Both the position numbers and the translations under genes were made by a program. The notes under the pieces are model-generated. The model saw nothing but the letters and a program-made list of their open reading frames with translations, was not told where the DNA came from and did no database searches. This document shows, piece after piece, positions 1-9,979 of a stretch of DNA of 64,000 nt. Position 1 is the first letter of the stretch; each line of letters opens with the position of its first letter. The stretch comes from Aquarana catesbeiana. Taxonomy: Eukaryota > Chordata > Amphibia > Anura > Ranidae. The stretch is from contig NC_133326.1 in the NCBI RefSeq assembly GCF_042186555.1, positions 441,738,147 to 441,802,146 of the forward strand, in the 5' to 3' direction.

Positions 1-169
1 GCAGCATTTGTTTCAGAGACTCAGAGTTGATAGGGGCGCACCCCCTAGAACTCTATGTTCAACACGTTTATTTCAGGACTTTAATCAATCAATTTTTTTG
101 CAAAAGCTTGTTTTTTTATTTATTTTTTTTTTTATTCAATTCTTACCTCTACAATATATTTTTATTGTT

Positions 170-1083
170 GCTATTGATGAACTGTGGGTATGGTGTTCTT
201 TTGGTGATGTGCGGTGTTTGTTTTTGCGCCAAACATATCTTTTGGCATTATGGCCAAAGAGTTCAACCTTGGTTTTATCAGACCATTTTCCCACATGCTT
301 TTGGGAGACTTCAGATGTTTTTTTGATAAATTTAGCCAGGCTTGGATGTTTTTCTTTGTAAGAAAAGGCTTCTGTCTTGCCACTCTACCCCATAACCCAG
401 ACATATGAAGAGTACGGGAGATTGTTGTCACATGTACCACACAGCCAGTACGTGCCAGATATTCCTGCAGCTCCTTTAAGGTTGCTGTAGGCCTCTTGGC
501 AGCCTCCTTGACCAGTTTTCTTCTCTTTGTTTCATCAATTTTGGAGGGACGTCCAGTCACTGTTGTGCCATATTTTCTCCACTTGCTGATGACTGTCTTC
601 ACTGTGTTCTATGGTATATCTAATGCCTTGGAAATTATTTTGTACCTTTCTCCAGACTGATACCTTTTAACAATGAGATCCCTCTGATGCCATGGATTTT
701 GCTGTAGGATGCAACTAAGAAAATGTCAGGAAAGACCTACTAGAACAGCTGAATTTAATTTGGGATTAATCAGAGGCATTTTAAATGATGGCGGGTGTGT
801 ACTGACTCCTATTTAACATGAGTTTGAATGTGACTGCTTAATTCTGAACACAGCTACATCCCCAGTTATAAGAGAGTGTGCACACTTATGCAACCACATT
901 ATTTTAGTTTTTTATTTTTACTTCCCCCCCCCCTAAAAGATTTCAGTTTGTCAATTGAGTTGTACGGTTTATAAGTCACATTAAAAGTGCAAAAAGTTCT
1001 GAAATGATTTATCTTTGTCTCATTTTTTTACATCACAGAAACCTGACATTTTAACAGGGGTGTGTAGACTTTTTATATCCACT
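170..1083 (-). pseudogene. Tc1-like transposon, 5' half with partial transposase
   Basis: Reading the minus strand, a 143-codon frame (602 down to 171) carries the Tc1 paired-like DNA-binding region: ISKWRKYGTT, then GRPSKIDETKRRKL, TTISRTLHMSGLWGRVAR and finally NTAHHQKNTIPTV. The DDE catalytic half should follow but the homology stops at about 178, so the copy is truncated and cannot be active. The terminal inverted repeat at the far end (about 1020-1083) begins next to a TA dinucleotide and reads, on the minus strand, CAGTGGATATAAAAAGTCTA, a typical Tc1-type end. No matching end is seen on the low-coordinate side. The first 165 bases are T-rich and hold nothing I recognise. Confidence 0.8.
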
Positions 1084-1457
1084 GTGTATATAATAGAAAA
1101 AACAAATATTCCAAAAAATGCAGGATTACACAATGTACATAATATATACAGATAGTAAGGTATTGTAAGAAGGCTGTAAACCAATAGGGGGAGAAAAACG
1201 AAATGGTGAGATACCTATCGCATGAAGAAATTGGATTTTAAAATAGTGTTAACCTCAAGTTCCTCTTTGAGGCCATGAGGTGTCAAACTGTTTAATTAAA
1301 AAATCCAATAAGTTTCTTGGGTGCAAAGTTTTTTAAATCATTCCCCTTCTGATAAAGAACTTGGGATTGACTGAATAGCTGTAATATGGAGTAGTGAAGG
1401 ATCACTTATGTGATATCGAGCAAAATGTCTTGCGATGCTGAACCTGGGGGATCATCC
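1084..1457. other. AT-rich stretch without recognisable gene
   Basis: Between the Tc1 end and the next element I see no coding signature, no RNA gene and no clear repeat boundary. Confidence 0.4.
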
Positions 1458-1727
1458 TTAACCTCTTCCCACCCACCGCTCGTTAAATTACAGCTGGGCG
1501 GCGCGGTCCTCGTTCTGGGTTCCGGCGTGGCTCCGGGTGGGCGCGCAGCTCGGCAATATCGTCCGCGACGTTTAAAGAGCCTCGGCTCTTTAACCATGTG
1601 ATCGGCTGTGTCTAATCACAGCCAGTCACATGTACACACAGAGATGCTGGTAATAGGATCTCCTCGCCTCACACTGACAGAGTGTGAGGATCAGCAACAT
1701 CTCCTCACAGAGAACATCTAGGGATGT

Positions 1728-1758
1728 AATCAGGGCACTGATCATCAGTGCCCTGATT
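1728..1758. repeat. Near-perfect hairpin inside TTAA element
   Basis: Two 15-base arms, AATCAGGGCACTGAT and its complement, flank a single C. The same 31-base palindrome is present in copy B at 9237-9267. Confidence 0.9.
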
Positions 1759-1764
1759 ACAGTT

Positions 1765-2112
1765 AAGTGCCACCAGTGCCAGAACTGTGTGCTCACTACT
1801 GCCAGCAATCAGTGCCAACCAGTGGCCAAAATTGCCACCAATCTGTGCCCACAAGTGCCAGCAATCAGTTCCCACAAATGCCGGGAATTAGTGGCCATTA
1901 GTGATGCCAGTCAGTGCTGGCTATCAGTGCTGCCCATCACTGCTGCTCATCAATGCCACCTATCAATGCCCACTACCTATCTGTGCCCAGTGCCACCCAT
2001 CAGTGCCGCCTATTAGTGCCCATAAGTGCAGCATATTCGTACCTCCTCATCAGTACCCATAAGTGCCACCTCATCAGTGTCCATCAGTGCTGCCTCATCA
2101 GCGCCCATCAGT
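1765..2112 (+). repeat. CAGTGCC-type minisatellite in copy A
   Basis: Degenerate tandem units of roughly 12 to 16 bases built on ATCAGTGCC and CCACC. Stop codons are rare in it, which explains the open frames here. Confidence 0.75.
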
Positions 2113-2639
2113 AAAGGAGAAAAATTACTTATTTACAAAATTTACTGGCAGAAACTAAGAAAAACTTTTTTTTTTCAAACTTTTTGGTCTTTTTTTTTTA
2201 GAAAAAAATAAAAAACCCAGGGGTGATTGAATACCACCAAAAAAAGCTCTATTTGTGTGAAGAAAATGATAAAAATTTCGCATGGTTACAGTGTAGCATG
2301 ACCACGCAATTGTCATTCAAAGTGTGACAGCGCTGAAAGCTGAAAAATGGCCTGGGCAGGAAGGGGGTGCAAGTGCCCTGTATTGAGGTGGTTAAGGCTT
2401 CTTCTTTGTTCACCGAACCTCACATGCAGTGCTCAGATTGTCCTACCAACAAAATATTTTTTACATGGACAAGTAATCAGATAGATAACATAGTTGGAGG
2501 AGCAGATGAGGAATTCCTTTATGATAAAGGCATTACCATTGAGACCTGTGAAGCTCAAGTCAGGCATTTTTGTTTACAACACCGGTACATGGATAGCATC
2601 CTTGGAATGGTGTAAGTAGGTTCAACAGTTGTGTATCTT

Positions 2640-3430
2640 AATTTTGCTGGGGGCAATCCAGTCCTCGATGTTGCATACTTTCTTGAACACCAAATTAGGT
2701 TTGATTGGGATATACTCCTGTAATTTAGGGTTGTTGAGCAAAATGCCCCAGTATTTGTTCAATGTTCTTTTTATGGCCCAGTGCTTAGTGCTAATTGGGT
2801 GATGAAGAATGGGCCTTTTTTGGGATGAGTAACCCACTGTCAATCTTGGGTGGTGAAGATGCCATGTATAGATTGTGATATTTATGTATAACCCGATCTA
2901 TTTTCTCCTCAGGATGGCCCTTTTCTAAATAGTCTTCTGGGGAGCTACAGTTACGCTAGAGTCAGCAAAATTGACTATACGGAATGTTCTCAATCCATCT
3001 TTTGTGATGGCAGCTGGATTTATGTAAATAAGAGCTGTCTGCAGTTGGTTTGAAATGGGTTCTGGAACATATTTGTTGGTCATGATTGTGAAATAGTTCT
3101 AAGTCCAGGAAGACCAATTGATGTGGGTCAGAGACTAATGTGAATTGTATTCCGAGGTCATTGTTATTACAGTAACCAAAGAAGTCTTGAAGGGTATCTG
3201 TACCTCCCTGCTAGATAATAATCACATTGTCTATGTAACGGCCATAATATACTATATAACGTGAAAACAGATTGTTTGCCCAAATACAGAGGTCCTCCCA
3301 GTATGCCATAAAAAAGTGTGCGTAACTGGAGGCAAAGCTGGACCCCATGGCTGTGCCACGAATCTGAAGTTAAAACTGATCATCAAATTGGAAATAGTTG
3401 AGATGATGTACAAAATCCAATAGTTTGAAG
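2640..3430 (-). pseudogene. Penelope-like element reverse transcriptase remnant
   Basis: Translating the minus strand from about 3430 downwards gives FKLLDFVHHLNYFQFDDQF, a stop, then LQIRGTAMGSSFASSYAHFF, MAYWEDLCIWANN, YYGRYIDNVIII, a further stop and QLVFLDLELFHNH. The G-AMG-FA-SYA-F block and the RYID(D) block are the signature of Penelope-like reverse transcriptases. Near 2640-2843 the downstream part continues with KRTLNKYWGILLNNPKLQEY and VFKKVCNIEDWIAPSK, like the conserved RT tail of these elements. At least two in-frame stops, and N replacing the second D of the catalytic motif, show a dead copy. A GIY-YIG endonuclease was not recognised. The gap to the TTAA element (2396-2639) is probably part of the same remnant. 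Confidence 0.8.
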
Positions 3431-3439
3431 GAGGAAGTT

Positions 3440-3850
3440 CACTTGCATCAGGTGGCACTGATAGGCGGCACTGATGAGAACTGATAGGCGGCACTGAGAG
3501 GCGGCACTGATGGGCAGCACTGATAAGGCACTGATGAGCAGCACTGGTGGGCACTAATTAGCAGCACTGGTGGTCACTGTGTGGGACCGATGTCCCACTT
3601 ACAGAAGCCGGTAATAGTCTTTATTCTTTTCTCCTCACACGGTCAGCGTGAGGAAAAAAAAGCAGATGACCGGCTTCTGTTTGCATTATGTGATCAGCTG
3701 TCATTGGCTGACAGCTGATCACGTAGTAAAGGGCCCAAGGACTCGGCAAACACAGAGCACGCCGCCGGGAACGCGTGGGCAGCGCGAGCACAGGAGGATG
3801 TCCATGTACATCCTGGCATTTTATGCCTGTGATGTAGCCGTTTTTCGGCT
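3440..3850 (-). mobile_element. Fragment of TTAA-family element
   Basis: GGCACTGATAGGCGGCACTG units are followed by a hairpin (TCTCCTCACACGGTCAGCGTGAGGA) in the arrangement seen, reverse-complemented, in copies A and B, then by ATGTGATCAGCTGTCATTGG, also shared with that family. No TTAA-bounded end is visible. Confidence 0.6.
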
Positions 3851-4190
3851 ATAGCGCAAGCACCAAGTAGTGTGGGCCGTGCAGTCTGCGTTTGCTTGGG
3901 CACGGCAGCCCATTAATTTGAATGGGCTGCTGTGCTGCGTGAACCACAGAAAAAAGACGCATTCACCTTTTTAAAAATGCGACCGCACGGAAACCACATG
4001 GTCTTTTTGACCATGTGGTTTACTTGCGGTTCCCGCACCCGCGATCGTGCTGCGGGCTTTAGAATGAACGGCAGCCCCACACTTCTCGCAAGAGCAGCGC
4101 GATTCAGCTGTGGGTGGTTGCAGGTGAGGGAATCAATGCGATTACCCCATCCGGAACGCACAGCCCACACTAGTGTGAACTGAGCCTTAA
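3851..4190. mobile_element. Probable short MITE-like repeat
   Basis: The segment ends with ACTAGTGTGAACTGAGCCTT, the style of terminus found on many MITEs in this window (for example 28798 and 56013). It contains an inverted pair, ACCACATGG and CCATGTGGT, around 3992-4020. The left end is not certain. Confidence 0.4.
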
Positions 4191-5287
4191 AAAGGATGAG
4201 AGAGGCTTCATTTTAAAAAATTGCCATGTCACGAAGGTGCAGTCAGGATTACTTGATAGAACAGACAGTTTTTACCTTCTCCAGCAGCCTGGACAGAGTG
4301 TCTGATATTTGTGGTCTTGACAAGAAGATAATACAACTAAAAAACAGCACAGCAGAGGGAAGGCTACAGCATTATAACAGCCTAGTGGAAATCTTGAATT
4401 TTACTAAAGCCTATTTGTGACTGGTTCTCTTTAGCTCAGCGTATCCATGGCTGGTAGCAGTTTTTCCCCAAAAGAGTGTTTCCACCATTGAGAATGGGGT
4501 TAATACTGACAGCAGGAATAAAATCTTGCAAGTTCAGCTGAACTCGTAGGATTTCATTCCTGCATGTCAGTCCCGACTTTAGGGGCGATTTCAGAGACAT
4601 CTGTGCGGGTTTCTGCACAGATGTCTATTGAAATTGCACCTTCAAAGTCACCAAAAGTAGTACAGAAACTACTTTTGGGAACTGGTGCTGCGTCGCACTG
4701 ATTCGGACGGTGCAATAGCCGCCAATTTGGCATGTCAAATCGCATGCACAGACAAAGTGGACTTATTCTTTTTTGCCCCACTCTTTTTACCTAACAGATT
4801 CCACCTTCTCAATCCATAGATGCATACTAGCCAAGATTGGACACCTGCGACCTCCTGTATTTGTTGACATTCATCACTGCAAATCTATACTGTTCCTGGC
4901 CGCGCCTGTGCAGTACAGCCACATAGATGTCTATACGGCTCCACTGCACATGTGCTGCCAGGGAGAGAGAACTTATGGCAGTAAATGTGAACAAACACAA
5001 GGGGCTTTGAACTATGGATCTCGGTAAGTATGCATCTAGAGTGGTGGTGGTGGGGGGATCTGTTAGGTTAGTAGAGTGGGGAAAAAGGAAGCATGTTTTG
5101 TCAGAAAGAGCACTTATTCTTTGTGGTGGACACATCCAATGACCCAAGGCAGGCTACGGTGGAATAATCTAAAAACGAGATATTCAAATTGTTTGAAGAT
5201 TACCAATGTTGACTGGCCAACTCCTTTGGGCCTTATCTGGCATTGTCAGTTAAAGCATATACAGTTTATTGAACTAATTAAAATATT
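4191..5287. other. No supported gene
   Basis: A short open frame at 4226-4420 (64 codons) has no family I recognise and no clear splice sites. I see no RNA gene or defined transposon in the rest. Confidence 0.35.
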
Positions 5288-5647
5288 TACAATGCTTTGA
5301 AAAAGTATTCACACCCCTTGAAATTTTTCACATTGTCATGTTACAACCAAAAACGTAAATTAATTTTATGTGATAGACCAACAGAAAGTGGCACATAATT
5401 GTGAAGTGAAAGGAAAAAAATAAATGGTTTTCAAAACTTTTTACAAATATCTGAAAAGTGTGGCTGTATTTGTATTCAACCCTCTTTACTCTGATACCCC
5501 TATTTAAAATCTATTGGAACCAATTGCCTTCAGAAGTCACCTAATTAGTAAATAGAGTCCACTCGTGTGTAATTTAAGCTCAGTATAATTACAGCAGGTT
5601 TGTGAAGTCCTCAGTTTGTTAGATAACCTTAGCGAACAAACAGCATC

Positions 5648-6190
5648 ATGAAGGCCAAGGAATACACCAGACAGGTTAAGGGATAAAGTTGTGGAGAAGT
5701 TTAAAGCAGGGTTAGGTTATAAAAAAGTATCCCAAGCTTTGAACATCTCAGGGAGCACTGTTTAATCCATTATCCGAAAATGGAAAGAGTATGGCACAAC
5801 TGCAAACCTACCAAGACATGGCCGTCCACAGAAACTGACAGGCCGGGCAAGGAGAGCATTAATCAGAGAAGCAGCCAAGAGACCCATGGTAACTCAGGTC
5901 GAAGAATCTGTCCACAGGACAACTATTAGTTGTGCGCTCAACAAATCTGGCTTTTATGGCAGAGTGGCCAGAAGAAGGCCATTGTTGAAAGAAAGCCATA
6001 ATAAGTCCCATTTGCAGTTTGCGAGAAGCCATGTGGGTGACACAGCAAACATGTGGAAGAAGGTGCTCTTGTCAGATGAGACCAAAATTGAACTTATTGG
6101 CCTAACAGCAAAACACTATGTGGGGCAGAAAACTAACACTGCACATAACCCTGAACACACCATCCCCACCGTGAAAAATTGCTGTTCACA
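5648..6190 (+). pseudogene. Tc1-like transposase, decayed
   Basis: Recognisable blocks in order are VIRKWKEYGTTANLPRHGRP with an earlier stop, ARRALIREAAKRPMVTQVEE, TTISCALNKSGFYGRVARRR, HVGDTANMWKKVLLSDETKI (first catalytic D retained) and NTAHNPEHTIPTVKN. Several stops and shifts break the frame, and after 6190 the second D and the E of the DDE triad cannot be found. The product would be a cut-and-paste transposase; this copy is inactive. Confidence 0.85.
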
Positions 6191-6644
6191 GATTCCAATC
6201 TGATAGAGCTTGAGCTATTTGGAAAAAAGAATGGGCAAAAAATTACAATCTCTAAATGTGCAAAGCTGGTAGAGATATACCCAAAAAGACTTGCAGCTGT
6301 AATTTCAGCGAGAATCGGTTCTACAAAGTATTGACTCAGGGGGGCTGAATACAAACGCATGCCACACTTCTCAGATATTTATTTGTAAAAAATTTTGAAA
6401 ACCATTTATCATTTTCCTTCCACTTCACAATTATGTGCCACTTTGTGTTGGTCTATCGCATAAAATGCATTTACTTGGGTTGAATATTTTAATTCTCTTC
6501 TACTTGGGCAGCAGTTGGCATACCGCCACCAAGGCACATTACGGAACTTTAATTTAGTGTGGCAGAGCTGGCTAGATTCTCCTTGTCTTGCTCCGTCACA
6601 ACTAGTAATGGGTAGGCTCTTACAACGCTGAGCTAATGAAGCTT

Positions 6645-7060
6645 TAGGCTGCATTCACACCTGAGCATAGATTTTTTTTGAGCTTTTCTTCCGGCGTTTT
6701 GTTGCCCGTTTTTTCAGGCATATTTGCACGTTTCCATGCAGTGTTGTCTGGTGTTTTGGCATTTTTTTTTATTAGCCAATAGGAAAAATGATCATCTGTT
6801 TCATCATTTGTTGCTATGTTGTTATATTTTGTCATCTGCTTCCTGCTCCAAAAACACCCAAATCTGCCCGATTTGCGCAACAAAAAAGGGTCCAGAACTT
6901 GTGTGAGCTTCAGGCTTAGGGCTTCAGGCGACTTGGAGTGGAGATGTGAACCATCTCCATAGAGAATTATGGATTTTTTCCCCTCAAGCGTTTTGTTCTC
7001 TCTAGTTTTTAGTTTTGATAAATTCAAGCTACAAAACGCTCAGGTGTGAATGGGCTCTTA
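6645..7060. mobile_element. MITE with GCATTCACACCTGAGC ends
   Basis: The left end GGCTGCATTCACACCTGAGC and the right end GCTCAGGTGTGAATGGGCTC are inverted repeats of about 18 bases. There is no transposase, so it is non-autonomous. A lone right end of the same type (CTCAGGTGTGAATGGAGTC) occurs at about 21835. Confidence 0.75.
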
Positions 7061-7395
7061 CTGTCAAAGGAGCTGGAATACCCTACCAACCTATGTTTAT
7101 GAAGTTAACTTGGTTTAGATTCCATTTGATGGCACTTTAAGAAAACCAGAAAGAAATAGCATCGTGCATAATTACTGAAATATGGGTTAATGTTGTTCTA
7201 CCTTGTTCCTCCCTTTTTTCCTTTTTTTTTCTCTTTGTTTTCTTTGGCATTTTTTCTTTTTTCTTCCCCTTGGCACCCTGATAACACAGATTGAGTATTG
7301 TATTCTGGATATCACTATTGTATGACTTGTACTGTTCAATGTCTGTATTATTCAGATGCCTTTTTTCATATTTGTTTATTTATTTTTTTTTATTT

Positions 7396-7450
7396 CAGGT
7401 ACTTGTATAGCGCCGTCAATTTACGCAGCGCTTTACATATACATTGTACA
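7396..7450 (-). mobile_element. L2-type LINE 3' tail fragment
   Basis: TATAGCGCCGTCAATTTACG followed by CAGCGCTTTACA is the same tail that ends the L2 fragments at 11273 and 43009. Only the 3' end is present. Confidence 0.6.
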
Positions 7451-7716
7451 TTCACATCATTAATAAACAAACGTTTGGATTTAAAAAAATCAGGATGAAC
7501 AATGAAAGAAACCTGTGGAGTTATGATGGATGAGTGAAAATAAATAAAATACATTTTACTTTTTTGGTTGTAACATAACAAAATGTGGAAGATTTCAAGG
7601 GGTGTGAATACTTTTTCAAAGCACTGTATTAGTTACCATACTGGATTTATAATTTGTCCACTTTTGGTTCTACATTCTTCAGTGCAACAATTATGGCTTC
7701 TCTTGGCTGACAAAAT

Positions 7717-7903
7717 TGGGGGAATTTATCGAAACTGGAGCAGACAGAATCTGAAGCAGCTATATGGATGGCTACCAATCAGCTTCTATCTTCAGCTTGT
7801 TCAGTTAAGCTGAGAAAATGAGAGGTAGAAGCTGATTGGTTGCAATGCACTGCTGCTTCAGATTCTGCTTGCTCTAGTTTTTAGTTTTGATAAATTCCCC
7901 CAA
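7717..7903. mobile_element. Short palindromic MITE (GGGGGAATTTATC ends)
   Basis: TTGGGGGAATTTATCGAAAC on the left mirrors GTTTTGATAAATTCCCCCAA on the right. The interior pairs as well (TCTGAAGCAGC with GCTGCTTCAGA; AATCAGCTTCTA with TAGAAGCTGATT), so the 187-base element can fold almost completely. Confidence 0.85.
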
Positions 7904-8885
7904 ACGTCTGCTTCTTCTGGCACGTAATCCACTTTGATAAGGGACGGATGTTTGTGCAGTAAGGTGTATGGATCAGAGGCAACTTAACTTTTAATTAGCC
8001 AGGCTACCACTAATACATAGATCTGACATGAAGGGCCAGAAGAAGAATACGCTGCATTGATAGGACAGTGCCACACCATTAAACGCGGTCTTTTCCTAAG
8101 TGGTGCAGTTTCAATACTTATACTTAATTGTTTTTCCCTTATAGTATGTGAAAATGTACCAGTAGGAAGGGGTATCTACAAAGTTCCTAAACCCTTGTTC
8201 TAAGCCTTCCAACGTTGTGTTGATAAAGCAGAACTCCCTTCCCCCCCCTTCTTTTGTTGACACTTTTTGGAGGGGATGAAGTGGGTACCCACCTGAAGTT
8301 CTCCATCGCCCATCCACGTCACAGGTCCCAGAAGGCTGCAGGACAATTTGCAAAGCACAGCGGGCAGCTGCCTGTGAAGTCTCAAGGAATCACAGCCGAC
8401 TGCCCACATTAAACATGCTTGTGCCGGGACCCGAAGACCCATGAAGAAGCGGTTTGGGTGGACCCCCTGACAAGTCAGTGTAATTTTATTAAAAGTCAGC
8501 AGCTACAGTATTTTTAGCTACTGACTCTTAATTTTTTTTAAAAAGGCTGAAGAACCCGTTTAACGTCAATCAGTGCTGATGGGATACTCATTCATGTTAT
8601 GCCTCCCTCCCATCAGTGCCCTCTAATGGCAGGAACTTGCCTGTAATGAAGTGTATATCACGCCCTGCAGGACAATGGTTCCTGTAGAAATTCTCCCTTC
8701 GTTGATGCCAGGCCTATGCTCAGTGGAGATGCATGGGTTAACTACTTGGCTGCATTTGTGTGAAGATTCCATCCAGACTCTCGGTCTATGCCCTCCGCTT
8801 CTGCACCCTTCCCCCATACAAAGCATCCCTGGTGCTTTATCTCCAAAAAAATAGAAAAATTACAGTACATTACTACAGTACCTTT
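7904..8885. other. No supported gene
   Basis: Moderately GC-rich single-copy-looking sequence with short open frames on both strands. None has a recognisable domain. Confidence 0.35.
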
Positions 8886-9875
8886 TTACCCACTTGCCGC
8901 CCGCCCACTGTCAAATGACGGCTGGGCGGTGCGGCTCTTGTTCTGGGTGGACATCATATGATGGCTTCCCAGAACAACCGTTCTCCGGTGCCACGGGGGG
9001 GCGCGCATCTTGTCGATCACGGCCACGCCATGTTGCTAGGACATGGCGCGACCCCGATCTGTGTAAAGAGCCGCGGCTGCGGCTCTTTAACCATGTGATC
9101 GGCTGTGTCCAATCACAGCCAGTCACATGTAAACACGGAGATGCCGGTAATCGGCGCTCCTCGCCTCACACTGACAGAGTGTGAGGCGAGGAGAGCTGAT
9201 CAGTGGCATCTCCTCACAGGAGACAGCTAGGTATGTAATCAGGGCACTGATCATCAGTGCCCTGATTACAATTAACTGCCCACCAGTGCCAGCAATGATT
9301 GCCCATCAGTGCCAACCAGTGCCCACAATTGCCACCAATCTGCCCACAAGTGCCAGCAATCAGTGGCCATTAGTGATGCCAGTCAGTGCTACCCATCAAT
9401 TCCCATCACTGCTGCCCATCAGTGCCGCCTATCCATGCCACCTATCCGTGCCCACCAGTGTCGCTTATCTGTGCCCAGTGCCACTCACCAGTGCCACCTA
9501 TCAGTGCAGCATATTCGTGCCTCCTCATCAGTGCCACCTAATCAGTGCCCATAAGTGCCACCTCAGAGCCCATCAGTACAGCCTATCAGTGCCCATCAGT
9601 GCCGCCTCATCAGCACCCATCAGCGAAGGAGAAGAATTACTTATTTACAAAATTTACTGACAGAAACTAAGAAAAACTTTTTTTTCAAAATTTTTGGTCT
9701 TTTTTTTTTTTTTTTTGGAAAACAAAAAACCCAGGAGTGATTAAATACTGCCAAAAGAAAGCTCCATTTGTGTGAAGAAAATGATTGTCATTCAATTCAA
9801 AAGTGTGACAGCGCTGAAAGCTGAAAAATGGCCTGGGTAGGAAAGGGGTGTAAGTGCCCTGTATTGAGGTAGTTA
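8886..9875 (+). mobile_element. TTAA-family element, copy B
   Basis: Begins TTACCCACTTGCCGCCCGCC (first TTAA mutated to TTAC) and ends GTATTGAGGTAGTTAA. The order of parts matches copy A: GC-rich head, hairpin at 9156-9194, palindrome at 9237-9267, CAGTGCC minisatellite to about 9625, then a poly-T-containing AT-rich tail. The 159-codon frame at 9181-9660 is minisatellite translation. Confidence 0.75.
9156..9194. repeat. Perfect 17-bp-arm hairpin
   Basis: GCTCCTCGCCTCACACT pairs exactly with AGTGTGAGGCGAGGAGC across the loop GACAG. It lies at the same place in the element as the 21-bp hairpin at 18891-18942. Confidence 0.9.
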
Positions 9876-9895
9876 AAAAGGGTTCTAAAAGGCAG

Positions 9896-9932
<37 letters not shown>

Positions 9933-9979
9933 CAAATATAATTTTATTGAATCCCAGAATGGGCAAAACCAAGTCATTA

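Larger units (their letters stand above)
1458..2395 (+). mobile_element. TTAA-bounded non-autonomous element, copy A (piggyBac-like)
   Basis: The element starts TTAACCTCTTCCCACCCACC and ends GAGGTGGTTAA, so it is bounded by TTAA on both sides, the target duplicated by piggyBac transposases. Inside are a GC-rich first part, a hairpin around CCTCACACTGACAG, a run of degenerate units of the type CCCATCAGTGCCACC (about 1765-2112) and an AT-rich 3' part with poly-T. It encodes no transposase; the open frames over the minisatellite are by-products of the repeat. Related copies occur at 8886, 12320 (minus), 22304, 40053, 40998 (minus) and 47691 (minus). The piggyBac assignment is inference. Confidence 0.7.
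6478..7544. mobile_element. Composite insertion inside the Tc1 copy
   Basis: The Tc1 right arm is interrupted. ATAAAATGCATTTACTT sits left of the block (about 6460-6476) and ATAAAATACATTTTACTT right of it (about 7545-7562), an imperfect duplication of 17-18 bases that fits a retrotransposon-style insertion. The block contains a MITE (6645-7060) and an L2-type 3' tail (7396-7450). Confidence 0.6.
5290..7626 (+). mobile_element. Tc1-like transposon with nested insertion
   Basis: The left end CAATGCTTTGAAAAAGTATT and the right end AATACTTTTTCAAAGCACTG are inverted repeats, each adjoining a TA dinucleotide (5288-5289 and 7627-7628), as expected for a Tc1/mariner insertion. The repeats extend inward past GTTACAACCAAAAA and TTTTTGGTTGTAAC. 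Tc1 elements are normally about 1.3-1.7 kb; this copy spans 2.3 kb because of a foreign block at about 6478-7544. Confidence 0.9.

Noticed and set aside
4226..4420. 64-codon frame that looks protein-like
   Set aside because: No family recognised, no splice sites at sensible places and no neighbours that belong with it; too short to call.
9181..9660. 159-codon open frame
   Set aside because: It covers the hairpin and CAGTGCC minisatellite of a TTAA element; the repeated peptides follow the DNA repeat.
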